Shown: in pieces, positions 60,993 to 64,000 of the stretch
Layout: the number at the start of each line of letters is the position of its first letter
Position numbering within the stretch: the first letter of the stretch is position 1
Assembly (NCBI RefSeq): GCF_036898825.1
Contig: NZ_JARUND010000001.1
Location: forward strand, 434,001-498,000
DNA from: Streptomyces sp. B21-083
GTDB lineage: Bacteria; Actinomycetota; Actinomycetes; Streptomycetales; Streptomycetaceae
Reading direction: 5' to 3'
DNA: 64,000 nucleotides
Position numbers and translations under genes: made by a program
Notes under the pieces: model-generated
Database searches by the model: none
What the model saw: only the letters and a program-made list of their open reading frames with translations
Told to the model about the DNA's origin: nothing

Positions 60993-62366
60993 TCAGTCCA
61001 GACCTCGGGCCCGCTTGAAGCGGTCGAGCCCGTCGGACAGGCCGACGATCGGGTCCGGGTAGTCGACGGCGGCGCGGTCCAGGCCGGGCAGTTTCCACGG
61101 CTCGTGCACCGCCGGACCTGCCAGCGAGCGCAGTTCGGGTACCCATCGGCGCACATACGCGCCGTCGGGGTCGTACCGCTTGGACTGGGTGACGGGGTTG
61201 AGGACCCGGTTGGGCCGCGAGTCGGTCCCGGTACCGGCCATCCACTGCCAGTTGAGCTGGTTGTTGGCGATGTCGCCGTCCACCAGCAGGTCCAGGAAGT
61301 GCCGGGCGCCGACGCGCCAGTCGACGTAAAGCGTCTTGGTGAGGAAGCTCGCGGTGAGCAGCCGCCCCCGGTTGTGCATCCAGCCCTCGTACCGCAGTTG
61401 GCGCATCGCGGCGTCGACGATCGGGTAGCCGGTGCGGCCCTCCTTCCACGCCTCTACGTCGTCTCGCGCCTGTCGTTCGGACCGCCAACGGTCGTGCCGG
61501 GTGCGGTAGTCGGCGGTCGCCGAGTCGGGGCGGGCCGCGAGCACCTGACGGTGGAAGTCGCGCCAGGCGAGCTGCCGTACGAAGGCGTCGGCGCCCGGTC
61601 CACCCGTACGGCGGGCCCGGTGTACGAGTTCGACGGCGGAGAGCGTGCCGAAGTGCAGATGTGGCGAGAGCCGGGAGGTCGCGTCGCCGGCCAGGTCGTC
61701 ATGGCGGTCCTCGTACGACGCCACCCCGGCGCGCAGCCATGCCGTGAGCCGGGCGCGGCCCTCGGTCTCACCACCGGCGGCGAGCCCCTCCGAGAGTCCC
61801 GGCAGGCCGCTCCTGGACGGCAGGGACTCGGACGCGACGCCCTCCGGCACCCGTACCGTCCGCGGCGGCCCGAGCGGCTCCCGGAGCGGGTGCTGCGACC
61901 AGTGCCGGAAGTACGGTGTGAAGACGGTGAAGTGGTCGGAGGCGGCCGGGGCCACGGCACCGGGGGCGACGGCGACGGTCACCGTGTCGTGGACGTGCAG
62001 CCGTACGCCGTCGGCCTCCAGGGCGCGGCGCAGCCGGTCCTCCCGTCGGCGCGCGTGGCCGCTGCCGTCGGCCGCCATGCGCACCTCGTCGGCGTCCACC
62101 TCGGCGGCGACCCGGCACACCTCGCGCACCAGGTCGCCGTGGCGCAGGACCAGCCGTCCGCCCCGCTCGCGCAGACCGGTGTCGAGGTCGTGCAGGCAGT
62201 CGGCGAGGAAGGCCAGCCGGTTGGGTACGGCGAACCCCGCGCCGTCCACCGCCGAATCCCGCACGAACAGCGGGACGACCGTGCGGCTGTCGTCCAGGGC
62301 GGCGCGCAGCGGCGGATGGTCATGCAGACGCAGGTCGGCGGTGAACAGGACGACCGAGACGTTCAT
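60993..62366 (-). CDS. phr: Deoxyribodipyrimidine photolyase
   Basis: This 457-aa protein starts at ATG 62366 (GGAG 8 nt upstream). The N-terminal antenna domain has VVLFTADLRLHDHPPLRAAL. The FAD domain has AWRDFHRQVLAARPD, EGRTGYPIVDAAMRQLRYEG, WMHNRGRLLTASFLTKTLYV, DGDIANNQLNWQWMAGTGTD and LNPVTQSKRYDPDGAYVRRW, as in class I CPD photolyases. It repairs UV-induced cyclobutane pyrimidine dimers using blue light, or could be a cryptochrome-like photosensor, though all expected active-site segments are present. Confidence 0.94.
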   Translation of the reverse strand: MNVSVVLFTADLRLHDHPPLRAALDDSRTVVPLFVRDSAVDGAGFAVPNRLAFLADCLHDLDTGLRERGGRLVLRHGDLVREVCRVAAEVDADEVRMAADGSGHARRREDRLRRALEADGVRLHVHDTVTVAVAPGAVAPAASDHFTVFTPYFRHWSQHPLREPLGPPRTVRVPEGVASESLPSRSGLPGLSEGLAAGGETEGRARLTAWLRAGVASYEDRHDDLAGDATSRLSPHLHFGTLSAVELVHRARRTGGPGADAFVRQLAWRDFHRQVLAARPDSATADYRTRHDRWRSERQARDDVEAWKEGRTGYPIVDAAMRQLRYEGWMHNRGRLLTASFLTKTLYVDWRVGARHFLDLLVDGDIANNQLNWQWMAGTGTDSRPNRVLNPVTQSKRYDPDGAYVRRWVPELRSLAGPAVHEPWKLPGLDRAAVDYPDPIVGLSDGLDRFKRARGLD

Positions 62367-62463
62367 GGTGCGTACTCCGGGGAGCAGGAGGGGGGACTGA
62401 CGGGCGGTGCCCGCTGGTGACCACTTCCAGGTGTGGGCACGCATTGGATGCGCACCGGCGGAA

Positions 62464-62484
62464 CCCGTGTTCCCGGGACACGGG
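62464..62484. terminator. Hairpin after the GH36 gene
   Basis: CCCGTGT (62464-62470) pairs with ACACGGG (62478-62484); the loop TCCCGGG can pair further. It lies 109 bp past the GH36 stop. Confidence 0.4.
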
Positions 62485-62554
62485 CATATCACCACAAAGA
62501 CGTCACTTTTTCTGATGTGTGGACGCCTGCCGCCCGTCACACCGTCTCCCTGCT

Positions 62555-62611
62555 CTTACCCCTCTACTCCTCCACAGCGAGGTCTTATCCCTCTACTCCT
62601 CCGCAGTGAGG
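62555..62611. repeat. Tandem duplication of the GH36 gene's last codons
   Basis: Two 28-bp copies (62555-62582 and 62584-62611) differ at three positions. The second contains the last codons and TAG of the GH36 gene; the first, just downstream in the gene's direction, would encode the same ending (AVEE-stop). Confidence 0.85.
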
Positions 62612-64000
62612 CGGATCAGCAGGACAGCGGGCGTACGCGGCAGCGACACCGTCAGCTGGTCCCGGTCCCCGTCCCAGGCCGCCGAGCCGGCGGTCGCGGC
62701 GGTCGGGTGCAGGATCTCCACGCGGACGTCCCGGCCCGCCAAGTGCTCGACGGGCAGGCGGAGTTCGGTCGGTCCGCCACGGCGCCAGACGGAGAGGTAG
62801 GACGTACGGCCACCGGGCACCCGCATGCCCAGCGCCAGCCACTCGTCCGTCCAGCCCGGCAGACCGAGCGGCCAGAACGGCACGGCCTGCCCGAGATCGC
62901 CGCGGAGCGTCTTGTACACGCTCACCGCGTCCCGTACGAGGGCGAGTTGATGCTCCGACATCCGGTCCAGATGGCCGGACAGATGGATCCGGCCGAGCAG
63001 CGCCCCGCCCAGGGTGAAGGTGATCAGGTCGTCGTCGAACCCCGGCTGCGGATAGGCCCAGACGGCACCCTGCTCGGGCGGCACCGCCGTGGGCGCGGCA
63101 GCGGCGATCGGCGGGCACCGGAGCGGGTCCTGCTGGTCACTGGTGGACTGGAGCTGGGTGACGGCCAGGGTGGCGCCGTCCATCCGCATCCCGCCCGAGG
63201 CACAGTTCTCGATCACCAGGCCCGGGTGCCGGTCCAGTACCTCGGTGAGCCAGCTCAGATACGCCTGGGCGTGGCCGAGCAGTCCGGCTCCCGGCGCGAT
63301 GTCCCCGGGGGCGCAGGTTCCCGGGTCGACGACGATGTTGTAGTCCAGCTTGAGGTAGCCGACGCCCCAGTCGCCGACGATGCGGTCCACCGTCTTGTCG
63401 AGGTGCGCGCGGGCGTCCGGGTGCCGCAGGTCCAGCTGGTGGCGGCCCTGCTCCGTCAGGCGTATGCCGTCCCGCTGGAAGAAGGCCTCCGGCGGGAGTT
63501 CGGACGCGACGGGGCTGCGCACTCCCACGACCTCCGGCTCCAGCCACAGCCCGGGCACCATGCCGCGCTCCCTGATCCGGGCCAGGACCGCCTGGATTCC
63601 GCCGTCGGGGAAGCGGCGCGGCGAGGGCAGCCACTCGCCGACGCTGTCCCACCAGCCCTCGGTGCTGTCGTCGTACCAGCCGGAGTCGATGCAGAAGTAC
63701 TCCGAGCCGGCCCGAGCGGCGGCGTCGATCAGCGGCAGCAGTTTCTCCGTCGTCGGGTCACCCATCAGGGTGTTCATGTAGTCGTTGAAGACGACCGGCA
63801 GCGCGGTGTGGTCCGGGTGCGGTCGGCGCACGGCGCGGCGGTACGAGGTGAGGGCGCCGAAGGCGTCGTCGAGCCCGGAGCCGAGGGCCAGGACGCCGGG
63901 CACCGTGGTGAACTCGGCGCCGGGCGCGAGGCGGACGCGCCACTGGTGTTCCGCGTCCATGGGCCCGTTCAGCGCCAGATATGTGCCGTGGTCGCGCTCG
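62593..64000 (-). CDS. GH36 alpha-galactosidase (5' end beyond window)
   Basis: At least 468 residues of a GH36 enzyme run from the window edge (ERDHGTYLALNGPMDAEHQW) to TAG 62593-62595. The barrel has VVFNDYMNTLMGDPTTEKLL, YFCIDSGWYDD, GLWLEPEVVG, the nucleophile Asp in YLKLDYNIVV and the acid/base Asp in ENCASGGMRMDGA. A C-terminal beta-domain ends LPRTPAVLLIRLTAEE. The missing part is the N-terminal sandwich. It hydrolyses alpha-1,6-galactosides such as melibiose and raffinose. No signal can be judged. Confidence 0.93.
   Translation of the reverse strand, partial: ERDHGTYLALNGPMDAEHQWRVRLAPGAEFTTVPGVLALGSGLDDAFGALTSYRRAVRRPHPDHTALPVVFNDYMNTLMGDPTTEKLLPLIDAAARAGSEYFCIDSGWYDDSTEGWWDSVGEWLPSPRRFPDGGIQAVLARIRERGMVPGLWLEPEVVGVRSPVASELPPEAFFQRDGIRLTEQGRHQLDLRHPDARAHLDKTVDRIVGDWGVGYLKLDYNIVVDPGTCAPGDIAPGAGLLGHAQAYLSWLTEVLDRHPGLVIENCASGGMRMDGATLAVTQLQSTSDQQDPLRCPPIAAAAPTAVPPEQGAVWAYPQPGFDDDLITFTLGGALLGRIHLSGHLDRMSEHQLALVRDAVSVYKTLRGDLGQAVPFWPLGLPGWTDEWLALGMRVPGGRTSYLSVWRRGGPTELRLPVEHLAGRDVRVEILHPTAATAGSAAWDGDRDQLTVSLPRTPAVLLIRLTAEE

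Overview
The window is very GC-rich, with dense genes, strong third-position GC, many secreted CAZymes with Tat or Sec signals, a SARP regulator, sigma-B-type stress genes and rare TTA codons. All of this points to a Streptomyces chromosome, probably outside the conserved core because decayed gene fragments are frequent. Both window edges cut a glycoside hydrolase gene: a GH35-like 3' end at the left and a GH36 alpha-galactosidase at the right.

Positions 1-9.6 kb hold a glycan-degradation locus: GH35-like beta-galactosidase end, SGNH esterase, a twice-frameshifted secreted protein, a GH89 alpha-N-acetylglucosaminidase, the C-terminal remnant of an MFS permease and a GH95 alpha-fucosidase. 9.9-13.7 kb has small genes (aminoglycoside-phosphotransferase family, a secreted protein, an RsbW-like ATPase) and remnants of a ComB-family enzyme and a sigma factor. 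13.9-15.6 kb carries a xylan operon (GH11 xylanase followed 2 nt later by a CE4 deacetylase) with a cluster of CGAA-N3-TTCG palindromes upstream. 16-25 kb mixes stress and housekeeping genes: a possible haem-oxygenase-like diiron oxidase, CsbD, a roadblock-like protein, ArsR with a palindrome upstream, a secreted tripeptidyl aminopeptidase, PPK2 and a tandem pair of paralogous membrane/coiled proteins. 25.3-29.8 kb has an Orn/Lys/Arg decarboxylase and a secreted GH5 enzyme.

29.9-39.5 kb is the most unusual region. A SARP regulator is fused to an alpha/beta hydrolase. It is followed by a tightly packed five-gene operon, read leftward from 36,982: SCP2-domain protein, acyl-CoA dehydrogenase, an unrecognised 318-aa protein with a LuxI/GNAT-like pattern, a ThiF/E1-like adenylyltransferase and an amidase. 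Next come a BlaI-type repressor and a DHA2 efflux pump. The SARP, the 318-aa protein and the pump each contain a TTA codon, as does the nearby decarboxylase, which implies bldA-dependent (developmental) translation. Together they look like a small, undescribed biosynthetic or signalling locus with its own regulator and exporter.

39.6-53.998 kb returns to general functions: regulators, methyltransferases, BrkB, a SigB/F sigma factor, a pyruvate oxidase and glutamate-synthase-like pair, phosphoglucomutase, a secreted beta-propeller and DUF1206. At 54.4-55.5 kb sits a full-length RNA polymerase alpha-subunit gene with no ribosomal-protein neighbours, most simply a second rpoA. The right end has TetR, a frameshifted BAAT-type hydrolase, a zinc-ribbon SCO2400-type protein, a Tat-type beta-carbonic anhydrase, a PhzF-like isomerase, a photolyase and GH36, separated by cupin and ECF-sigma remnants and by short tandem duplications of gene ends.
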